Assembly (NCBI GenBank): GCA_905250025.1
Contig: CAJNOJ010000024.1
Coordinates: forward strand, 124,001 to 188,000
Length of the DNA stretch: 64,000 bases
Origin: Adineta ricciae
Lineage: Eukaryota > Rotifera > Eurotatoria > Adinetida > Adinetidae
Reading direction: 5' to 3'
Positions 1-9,813 of this stretch are shown here, one piece after another (positions within the stretch are counted from its first letter, which is position 1; each line of letters begins with the position of its first letter). The position numbers and the translations under genes are program-made. The notes below the pieces were generated by a model, which saw only the letters and a list, made by a program, of their open reading frames with translations, ran no database searches and was not told where the DNA came from.

Positions 1-1832
1 CACACGCACACAAACACACGCTTAGACAGAGACAAAATAGAAGGTAATGAAACTATATTGTATTAAAAATTGTTGCTGTCGTTGTTGTTTCTAGTTTTTG
101 CTGCTGTTGCCACTGCTGCCATTCGATTCTTTCAGCTGCGCAAAGCATGTAGTTGTCGACTGTCGATCGGTCGGGCGGCGCTCATGATGTTGGCATTGTA
201 GATGAAGAAAAAGAAGAAGAAGAAGAAGGAGAAGAAGAACGTGCGCACGGGACCACGCATACACACACGAGAAGAAGAAAAACGCGAGACGACACCAACA
301 AGCAATGAGAGGAGAGAAAAGAGGGCATAAAAATACAAATGACGACTTGCTTATGTGTATGCGCGCTCGAGAACCGAGAGAGAAAAAAAGACGTCGACAC
401 ACACACACACACACAAAAGCCACGAAACAGTGTGCGTGTCAAACAAAAAAAAAGATGCGAGGAAAGGAGAAAGACAAGAAAGTGATTGTGTATGTATGTA
501 TGTATGTGTCTGAAAGAAAAAGAATCTACACGTGTGTAATGTGTGCACCAGTTTTTCTTTTCTCCCTCTTTCTCTCTCTCTCTTTCTTCGTTGGCTCGCA
601 GACGATGAGAAAAGTGAGCACAAGTAACTCGTGTTTTATGTATGCGTGTATATATGCGAGTAGTAAAAAAAAAGAATTACACAAAATTGAGATAGAAAGA
701 GAAGAAAAATAAACACATGGACTGTAAAATGAAGTAAGAAAAGAAAGGCTCGATAAATTCTTTTTTCTTGACTTTCTCTTTGCATACAGATGTGTGTGCG
801 TGAAATATTGATGGAGTTCGGCGTGATTTTACGTCATGTTTTTCTCCTAACATTTACATTGAATTCATCAATAATCAAGTTTGTTCTTTAACTATTGGCA
901 ACAATCTAATACATCAGCAATGACAAAAAAACTCAGTTTTTTTTTCTTTCATTTCTTCGAAAATCGATTATATACTCATACATACATATTTATATATAGA
1001 TGAAAGACAAGCTCATCGGTTCTTCCGCTTGTTCTCTCGCTCGATTTTTTCTTCCTTTCTGAGCAATATTTCTCCGCATGTTATCAGAAGAGAAAATCGA
1101 CTCTTCTTCCAGCCTACATGACACATAACGTCTGGATGGATAAATAAAAAAAAAGTCGTTTTTTATCATTTCTTTTTGCCATGGTTGCACTCATATCTAT
1201 GTATTTTTTTTGTTATTCGCAGTGCATACATCATTGGGTGAAGACAATAAAAAGAGTAGGCAAAATCTACTCGTAAATCATGATGCAGCATACGCGGTAA
1301 AAGTTATTTTATCACAAAGAAAAGCGAATCATATCAAATGCAGCATATACTCTGATTTCTTGAAATTCTGTCGACGACAGACAGACTCGAGCTTGTTTAC
1401 CAGGGAAAAAAGTGTTGATTTGTTTTTTATGGTGTCGATGTGGGAAAATGACATCGAGATTTACTTGTCAAACTGTATATCAACTAATGGTCCCCCACCG
1501 TTTTTGTTATATATCAAATATACAAATTAGAATAGTAGGATGTGTAGTAGGAAGACTGATAGGCCACAAACTCCTGCGTCTGAAAGATCGAAAGGATCCA
1601 GAGTAATTCAGATACATTCACGTTGTGATTGAAGAACGTTTTGATTTATTTCAATGGGTTGTATATCAGGTTGTCATTTGAAATGAGAGACAAACATGAA
1701 AGTGGAGTGTAATGGCAGGGGTGAAAACACACGCACACAGAGATTTCCCTACAAAAACAGCAACGATATGAATTGTATAACAATAACAAGAAGAGTGATA
1801 ACAATAGTCTGAGTGATTGATTTTAACGATGA
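1..1832. other. Gene-poor, microsatellite-rich left flank
   Basis: I see no supportable gene here. The stretch is rich in simple sequence: CA/AC tracts at about 1-20 and 398-416, a GAA/AAG purine tract at about 205-245, a TATG-type tetranucleotide run at about 490-510, and T-rich pyrimidine runs. Open frames in this part are low-complexity (Ser/Phe/Lys/Arg rich) and match no family I recognise. The last few hundred bases probably include the 3' UTR of the minus-strand CCT7 gene, which ends at 1833. Confidence 0.6.
398..416. repeat. (CA)n microsatellite
   Basis: A run of alternating C and A, about nine dinucleotide units, in the gene-free left flank. Shorter CA, GAA and TATG tracts lie within 500 bases of it. 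Confidence 0.8.
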
Positions 1833-3784
1833 TTAATCCATGTTCATCGCTTTCGCAGCATTGGATATTTCACTTGATGATTTTGGTACTTTGACTGTTT
1901 CATCGATACTTAAAATCAAACAAGCAGCTTCACTTGCAGCTGTAATTGCATTGATTTTGACAATTGCCGGTTCCCAAACGGCTGATGTATAGTTATCACT
2001 AACATCTTCATGTGTCACGTCAACTCCAAACCAGATATTATCTATTCGAATGAAAAAAAAGTTTGAAATACACCATTTTATTCCAACCCCTACCTTCGGC
2101 ATGTTTTTGTCGAAGTTTGTTTAAGATGTTCGTTGCATCGAATCCCGCGTTTTCACACAATTGTCTCGGGATGATTTCAAATGCTTTGGCATAGGCAGCG
2201 ATGATCATTTGTTCTTTCCCAGCAACTGTTCGACTGTATTCTCTCAGGGTGCGACTTAGTGCCATTTCAATGGCACCACCTCCAGCCACAATAGCATCGT
2301 TTTTAACAGCACGTCGTACAATCATGATGGCGTCGTGCAATGAACGTTCAACTTCATCGATGAATTGTTCTGCTCCACCACGTAAGATCATTGTTGCCGT
2401 TTTCGCTCTTGGACAACCAGTGAAGAAATTATAACGTTCCGAGCCGATTTGAATTTCTTCAAACAGATCACATGTACCAAAGATTTGATGAGATTTTTCA
2501 TCGAGATTCTCAACTGTCGTGACGATCGCGCCTCCACATGCTTTTTGTGTACGCTTAAGATCATCATCTTGCACGCGACCAGCACAAAACATTTCTCTGA
2601 AAGATAAATCCAGATTTGATTCTAGCTATTCTCTTAGGAAGAGTTTTTACCGATCGGCGAAATATTGTGTTGCAACATCACCAATCGGTAGCTTAGACAG
2701 AACAACATTCACACCGGCTCTGTGAAGTTTCTCCAGTTTATCATAAAGAATTGTCCATTCAGCATCGACTATCTTTTGATATTCCTAACAAATGATAGAT
2801 ATACATGAGAGAAATCTGGTTTGAGGAGAACATTAACTTACAGCGACATTATCAAGTCGAAGTTCAGCGTTATCACGTTCAGCTTTCAGTTCAAGTTCAA
2901 TATTAAGCAAAGCAATTTTCGGGTTCGAGTATTTTTTCTGTTGCATTTCAAAACCAGCATAGCTAAATGTTTTCTTAAATGCGACGCCAGCAACTAAACG
3001 TGACTCCTGAAGGAAGAACAACATTTTCTAAAAAACTAACATCTTCTTAGATATTCTGTTTTACCTCGAGCGAACCGCCAGTTACTTTTTTGATTCCAAT
3101 CCTAGACATAAGATAAAGTGAAACAATCGTGCATATAAATAGAACATACATATTTAATGGAAGTAAATCATCCAACATGAGAACTGCATCGACAACCATC
3201 TTAGCAAAGAATTCTCGTTGCCGCGCAATCAATTTCGAATTCAATGTTGTTCGGGCACATTTTTCGAGCAATAATTTTTGTTCTCTACACACAAGTAGAG
3301 CGGTATTCGAAGTTTATAGAGACCATTCATATTTGTCTTACTTCGCATCATCTTTCTTAACATTAATCGAAATTTCCCTGATCTTTTCCGTAGCCAATGC
3401 TGTTGCTTTTCGTACAGCACGAATAACAATCGTTGGATGCATGCCATCTTCAATAAATGTCCTCGTACTTTTCAAAATCTCTGCTGCTAGTAACACAACC
3501 GACGTTGTACCATCACCAACCTCAGCATCTTGAGATTTAGCAATATCGACCAGTGTACGAGCAGCGGGATGAACAACTTCCAAGAGTTTGAGAATCGTTG
3601 CACCGTCGTTCGATATCGTTGCTTTGCCACGTTTATCGACAATAAGTTTATCCATGCCACGAGGACCTAAGGTCGTGCGGATTGCTTCCGCAACTGCTTG
3701 GCACGCGCTGATATTTGATAGAACTTGAGGTTTACCCTGCGAGGAATCAGTTCCATCCTTAAGAATCACTATCATTGGTTTCAT
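1833..3784 (-). CDS. CCT7: T-complex protein 1 subunit eta (CCT7, group II chaperonin)
   Basis: This is one of the eight subunits of the cytosolic TRiC/CCT chaperonin, which folds actin, tubulin and many WD40 proteins with ATP. Seven exons read on the complement: 3784-3342, 3284-3150, 3101-3065, 3006-2842, 2784-2651, 2596-2094 and 2041-1833. They join in frame to 541 residues, the usual length for the family. The N-terminus holds the nucleotide-binding signatures [10 protein letters not shown] and VGDGTTSVV. Later exons give the eta-typical stretches [37 protein letters not shown] and VAGGGAIEM. The start is the first ATG, directly before the conserved VILKDGTD. It diverges from the rabenosyn-like gene across about 370 bp, which likely holds both promoters. 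Exon 3 is only 37 bp. No damage was seen. Confidence 0.97.
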
Positions 3785-4152
3785 GTTTCAAATATATCTA
3801 AAAAGTTCAGCGCGTATTATTCAGTGAAGAAACGAGAAAGAAGTGATTGTAATCATTCAACTGTTGCACCAAAATGTGCCATAACTCAAGATAGGACACT
3901 AGGCAACAGAGAATGATTGAAGAGACAAACAAGGTAACTAATGAGATGCAATTGGATCATTCTATCAATCGACCTTACTCATTAGATTCAATTTTTAAAC
4001 ACTGAGACAAATTCGATATACCTCAAACAAACTCTCGATCCACGCGAAACATTTTACATAAACTTTTCCGTGCAGATGTCGTTGGTGGCATTATCTTGGT
4101 CAGGTGTGATAGTCGAATGCAAATAATGTTGTATTCATATGATAGTTTGACT
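3785..4152. promoter_or_regulatory. Divergent intergenic region, CCT7 / rabenosyn-like
   Basis: About 370 bp separate the starts of two head-to-head genes, so it presumably holds both promoters and 5' UTRs. I see no clear TATA box or other named motif. The right end may include a 5' UTR intron of the plus-strand gene, since a pyrimidine/AG junction (TTGCAG) lies just after the ATG at 4153. Confidence 0.4.
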
Positions 4153-5846
4153 ATGTTGCAGTCTATAGATACCGTAAGGACAGGCTTTCTTTGTCCACAA
4201 TGCCACCAGGATATGTCAAATATGGAAATGCTACAAGTACATTTTCAGAATGTGCATACGAAGCAACTATCGGCTTCGACTGCCAGCAAAAGTATCGAAG
4301 TATTTTATTAATCGAATGATCTATTCAATTTTTAGGTTTCTTTTCATTTGCAAAACAAAAACTGAAGAGTGTGCAAGGTAGTTTTCAGACTCCGACCGAG
4401 CCATCAAAGCCTCATGCTCAATATTTTTCATCTGACTCGAACAACAGACAACAGTTTATCGGATATTCGATTTCGCATGACGAACTACTACGAACGATAC
4501 GGAAAAAGAAGCACGATGAATTCTTTCATCGAACCGATCAGCTGTTACTGCATACTCGATTGTTAACTACTAAGAATGAATACATTCCACTGAATAAAGA
4601 TACAAAAGAACGTCGAAGTAGATCGTTTGATTATGAATTTACGTTGGATAATCATCGACGTTTTGTTTTTAGAATACGAACAGGGTATTGTATCATGGAC
4701 AGAAAATTCTGTTGCCTCACAATGCGCGTCCTGTTCAAAAACATTTGGCATTTCGAAACGAAAACATCATTGTCGTTTAGATGGTCGAGTTATATGCAGT
4801 CAGTGCTCTCGATTGTTACCATTTTCCGTTGCACGTCTGCTTTCATTTTGTTTCGGATTTGTTTCCCCTCTATTTCTCCCTCATTGTAGAAGATCTCATC
4901 GATCCAACTGTGTCTCCACTATCATCGACAGCAAATACAGTTATGTTGCAAAGATTGGTCAATCTCACCAGTCTAATACCATCGGCGATGATTCAGGATG
5001 CATCGAATGAAGATAATCTACGAATTTGCATACGTTGCGAGTTTATTTTACAGAAATATCATAATCAAATTCGCTATAAACATATTCCGGTCGATCAAAT
5101 ATTTTCTCTCTATGAAGTAAATCTCATCACATACATTTTCATACCAAAGAATACTAAAATGAACATTTTTCAGAAAATTATTCAAGCGGAAAAGCAATAC
5201 AAATCGATTCAGTCGAAATATACAACAATAATCGAGTCCCTTCTGTAAACACTCTCAGAGAATTTCAAAACAAAATTTCTCTTCTACGTTCTGTGTTGAT
5301 AGAAATGGAAATACACAATACCAACTGGTCGATGCTCAACGCATCTATCGAGAATTGAGTATTCACTATGATAAAATTGATTCCGTTTCGTATGTCGATC
5401 AGCAAAGGAAATAGAAAGATATTTGTCATGACTTATTATTTTTCAGGAAATCAATTAGTAAGTTGGCTGAAGGCGATTCGACTACACCAGTGAGTAATCG
5501 TTATGCAGCACTCTGTCGGAATATTCGAACCTATTCTATACAAATGATGCAGAATTTTTCGATCTCGATAAGACGTTTACCTACTGAGGATGATCTTAGA
5601 CGCATCCGCGAAGAGAAAAAACGATCCGAAGATGAACGAATGGTGGAATGTGCGGCAAAGATACTAGGAATGAAGGACAATTTAATAGAGATACCACCCG
5701 AGCTCGAACCATTTGTCCAGCAATACTATCGTGTTACACAATTTCTCGAAGAAGCACGACTCGCTGGTCATCTGGATGAAGTCCAGGCATTAGAAAAGAA
5801 TTTGAAGGAACTTGAAAAAGCAATACGTATGGTTCAACTAAATTGA
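4153..5846 (+). CDS. RBSN: Short rabenosyn-5-like FYVE-finger endosomal protein
   Basis: Rabenosyn-5 binds PI3P and Rab4/Rab5 on early endosomes and works with Vps45 in fusion and recycling. Exons 4153-4291, 4336-4617, 4673-4834, 4890-5116, 5174-5244, 5303-5389 and 5447-5846 join in frame to 455 residues. In order they give an N-terminal C2H2 finger (FLCPQCHQDM, then HFQNVH), a basic helical region, a FYVE domain (CASCSKTF, KRKHHCRLDG, CSQC, later CIRC), and a C-terminal helical hairpin (PFVQQYYRVTQFLEEARLAG) typical of the Rab-binding segments. It is much shorter than the roughly 780-residue vertebrate protein. I find no NPF motif and only one C-terminal Rab-binding hairpin. The FYVE lead-in reads WTEN where WxxD is usual. 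The start is uncertain: an in-frame ATG at 4117 also exists. The junction after 4834 is the weakest. Confidence 0.82.
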
Positions 5847-6021
5847 TTTCAGTTAATAAAGAATAAATCGGCTTTTTTTCCCACTAAACTTGTACATTTT
5901 ATCACATATCGGCAGATTTCATAGAAATATTTATGTAACATTTCATCAATCAATAATGGAGTCAACTATTTACTCCAGTAAGTCGATTTTTGACATGGTT
6001 GTGGTAATCGGTTGGTAACAA

Positions 6022-6092
6022 GCACTGGTGGTTCAGTGGTAGAATGCTCGCTTGCCACGCGGGCGACCCGGGTCCGATTCCCGGCCAGTGCA
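6022..6092 (+). tRNA. tRNA-Gly (anticodon GCC)
   Basis: The 71-nt sequence folds as a cloverleaf without an intron. The acceptor stem GCACTGG pairs with CCAGTGC and the discriminator is A. The D arm contains the A box TGGTTCAGTGGTAGA. The anticodon loop TTGCCAC, with anticodon GCC, sits on a CTCGC/GCGGG stem. The T stem is CCGGG/CCCGG. A run of five T at 6098-6102 serves as Pol III terminator. The T loop reads TCCGATT rather than TTCGATT, so the base at the position normally modified to pseudouridine 55 is C (position 6074). The gene lies alone between the 3' ends of the rabenosyn-like gene and CUL4. Confidence 0.93.
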
Positions 6093-6097
6093 CTTTC

Positions 6098-6102
6098 TTT
6101 TT
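6098..6102 (+). terminator. Pol III oligo-T terminator of the tRNA-Gly gene
   Basis: Five consecutive T residues begin six bases after the tRNA 3' end. This is the standard RNA polymerase III stop signal. Confidence 0.75.
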
Positions 6103-6292
6103 CGCGAATTTCACATAACTCATGCACTCATTTCTCTTTATACATCTTTATTTTTATTGAATAGCAAAAGGAAACGCGGTGTTCATGGTTTAGTTACTTG
6201 AGAATATAAGAAAACAAAGAACCAACAAGATATATGACTTTACAGATATTTTGAAGAAAATATATTCTTTTTTCGTTTGTTATCTCTATACA

Positions 6293-9200
6293 TTATGCAA
6301 TATATTCATAAACATTAGCATTGTCCGCCGATCGCTTCATGTATTCGCGTTCTAGTAAGCTTTCGATGCGTGTTTTAACTGTTGATGTCTAGAAGGGAAA
6401 AACACAGGTGAAGTTTTTTGAAGAATATTTTCAATTCCATACTGAAATAGGAAATTTCAGTTGAGCAAACACTTCCGACATTAATTGGGCATGTGGCAAT
6501 GTTTTACGCGTTTTCATAATTCGTACGACTGCAGCATCAATTTGATAATGACGATCTTGAACAACACGTTGTGTAGTGGAGCTGTTTTCTTCTTGCTGCA
6601 AAAAGTCAACAGATGTCAAAGAGATTCGCGAAGTTTGTTCTACGAACTGTTTCCTTCAATTGAACTTGATTGATTTTAATTCGAATTAATTTATGTTCAA
6701 ACGATGTATTCAGGGTAAATTGATCATTAGGATTGATCTCTTTCGTCTACAGTACAAAAAAATATCCAGTATAAATAGCTATAGACTGGCGGCAGGTACC
6801 AATGGTTTTTTATTCAGTAGGCGAATCTTTCCACAAGCTAATGATTGTAGCGTTCGATGCAATTCTGCTTCTTCTACATGAACAATCGAAACTAAGATAG
6901 ACAATTCTCTCGCAATGAATACAAACGGAGTTTTGTTTGTTCTTTGATATCATTGTAATTCAGTTCGAGATGTTGATTAAAAAGAAGGAGCACCAATGCT
7001 TGGAACAGTGATACTTGAAATTCTTTCGGCATCTGAAAATAGGCGTTTTGAGCGAGTTTATTTTCCATATTGATTAACGAACTTTATCTTTCAACCATCC
7101 TTTCAGTAAACAATGGTCCAGTGAATACTGCCAATGAAGCTTGCGTCCTGTATGTTTACTCAAATAAAATTTCGCGAAGATTTCTTGTAATCGACACAGC
7201 TACAAGCATCAATCAAATATAAATAAAAGTGATCAGCGGAGGTCTTACTTCGGGTGGTAGAATAGCAGTAACTGGTTGATATGTTGGCCAGAAACCCATT
7301 GTTAGTATCGAAACATACATATTGATATTGCCAGGAGTCTCTCGGCCATGCATATGCTGAAAATGTCTGTGTGAAAGATGTTTTTTTAATCTAACGATCG
7401 CTCACTTGTTCAAAAGCTGACATGATATCTTTCGATAGTTCCATGTCCTTGAACATACCTTCCAGTTTACTTGTAAATACATTTCCACATTCTATAATTC
7501 GAATTAGACAATGAATGATGGGAATGAATGAAAGTAACGAACCATGTTTGAGCTTGAGTAACATTGATTTTTCTGCATCGACTGAGGCACTTTTTCCGAC
7601 TAACAATCGTTTAGCGAGATCTTTCTTGTAAAAAGCTTCGAAGACATCTTTTCCATGGATAAATCGAAAAAGTACTAATAATTTATCGAGGATTTTCTCC
7701 AATTCTTCCTCCGACGCTTCTTTATTTCCAGTGCGCAATCTCGCGTCAACGGCTTTGGCTAATATAAAATAAAATCAGATGAACTGTATGAAAGAAAGAG
7801 ACACCGACCAATGAGTTCTGCTGGTTTATTTGAGCGTTGGTTAAGGAAGTGTTCAAAGGAGTCTTTTAACGTATTGGAAAATTTTTCATTGTTGTGGAAA
7901 CATTCCAGTAGGAATTGATCTAGTTTTTCTTTGAATTCAAGCAACTCATCGACCATTTTCTCATCTTTCTCAGCGTCAACAACAAGTGCGCGTCCATGTT
8001 TCTAAACAACCGAAATCCTCTCATCGGTCAATCGTATATTCTAGAGTATAGATTTACTTTAATGTAATTTCCGAATGCTTCTCGAAGTTCCGACATGCCC
8101 GTTTGACCAACACGTAGGAGAAGTTCGTACATTAATGTAATCGATCCATAACGATTTTCGTCGATTAATGTGTCAAAACCTTTGGAAAGCATTTCTTTGA
8201 TATGCAGAGTGATTAGATTGGTTTCTACGAGATGAATCAATTGTACTCTAGGAGAGAAATTTTCAATATGAAGGATAAAACATAAAGTTGTGAATGTATT
8301 TTACTTCGTTGATTGGTCGATATAATGTGTAATTCGAGTTTGTTCTTCTCGCAGACGACGTTCAACATGAGTGAGATATTGACTGAGTTCTAGAGTTTGA
8401 ATTAATTGACGACCTTCATTGTGATAGAGTTGTTCAGTGGTTCGTAGAAATACAGGTTCGAAGTCTTTTCGATATAACTGTAAAGAGTATGATTGAGAAA
8501 TAACGATTCTTCGAAATGCAATAAGATCTTACGTGAAGATCAATTAACATTCGAATCAGACTTTTAATCAAACTTCGATCGACTGTTTCACTTCGTCTTT
8601 CTTGTTCAATCAATTTCAGCAAACCATTGATACACCTAAATAAACGAAACAACTCAAATAACGACATCAAAAATCTTTTCACTGACCTGTTTGAGATCTT
8701 CAAATTTTGCATAATGTGTCGACGGAACAAATCCTGATTTAGTTCCCAAATACTGGGCACAGCTGCGTGCAGAACATACGTTCGATCAAGAACGATAAAC
8801 AATTGCCGAATGAGGCTCTACAAAGCCATATGAATAACTTAGAATCCTTTGAAGAATTTGAATACATACTGATCGTACCATATGATCATTCCAAACTGTA
8901 TTGAGTGTTCGAAGATAATCTAAACTGTCATTTGGTTCACTAGAAAATGATTCAGTTTTCATTTCATCGAATGTGCCGTCTAAATGAGGTTGTCGATCTA
9001 CCTGAGTAGAACAGGTACAAGTGTTTGAATGTGTTCATCAAGAATTTTTCTTAGATTTTCATAGAGAAGATTTGATGATGGGTTAGCATCATTACTTGAC
9101 GTCGTACAGAGATGATTAATGTGTCGATAGAGTTGCTCTTCATTGGTCGGACTTGTCGTGCCGTTGAGAATCGCTTCTAAGGCTTGCTTCAGCAAAGGCC

Positions 9201-9533
9201 AGATTTTATCGAAATAATCTGGCGGTGGAACAAGAGGTGCAGCTAAAAGAGAATTATCGAAGAATTACAATTAATGTTTGAAATATTTGGTCGTTCCAAC
9301 GAACATTTCAGATTCTTGATCACGAGTTTCTTCGTCGAGTTGGTCGGCATGAAAGTTGACGATGAAGATCCATTTGGGTATCGATTTCGTGCTTCCTTAT
9401 CCACAACTGGTGTGTTATGCTGTTGTTTTTGCTTTTTTATCGGCGAGGAAGATACTGTCGATTCTTCTGTCAGACTATTTTGATGATCGCGTTTCAAGCG
9501 AACCGACGAATTTGTAGCACTTGTTTTTGACAT
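6293..9533 (-). CDS. CUL4: Cullin-4 scaffold of CRL4 ubiquitin ligases
   Basis: Cullin-4 bridges DDB1-DCAF substrate receptors and the RBX1 RING protein. About a dozen exons are split by 45-60-bp introns. The N-terminus is Ser/Lys rich with a KKQK basic patch (nuclear signal-like) followed by KKLVIKNLK, the CUL4 marker. The helical repeats include FLDRTYVL-like (VLDRTYVL) and [12 protein letters not shown]. The cullin homology domain is very conserved: [46 protein letters not shown]. The C-terminal winged helix carries the neddylation motif [13 protein letters not shown] with the acceptor Lys, and ends in YEYIA as cullins do. The last exon ends at 6293 and the start is the ATG at 9533. Individual exon edges were only partly resolved. 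Confidence 0.95.
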
Positions 9534-9813
9534 TCACAAAGTTCAGAGCATAAAAAATTATAGAGGGGAAATAGTACAGGGTAAAATATCGCTAGTTGCT
9601 TGTTCTGTGTTCACTTCTTTAAATAACTGACGAACATTCAGAATAATAACAAACAGCTGATTACGCACTGACTGTACACGATTGGTTAGATTTGAAGCAA
9701 TCAGAAAACTGCTGTTTCTGTCTCTTGTGAGCGAGCAACGAGCATGAAACCGTCTTTTTCTAGTCTTTTATTTCTTTAGCGCTAGCAATGATTCTTTTTT
9801 ACAATACTAAAAT

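Noticed and set aside
91-712. Several overlapping open frames on both strands in the left flank
   Set aside because: All are translations of CA, GAA and TATG repeats, giving Ser/Phe/Leu or Lys/Arg low-complexity peptides.
1210-1530. 106-residue open frame on the plus strand in the left flank
   Set aside because: It has no recognisable domain, no splice context and ordinary AT-rich composition. Frames of this length occur by chance here.
6183-6205. A-box-like sequence after the tRNA-Gly gene
   Set aside because: No B box or cloverleaf follows, so a second tRNA is not supported.
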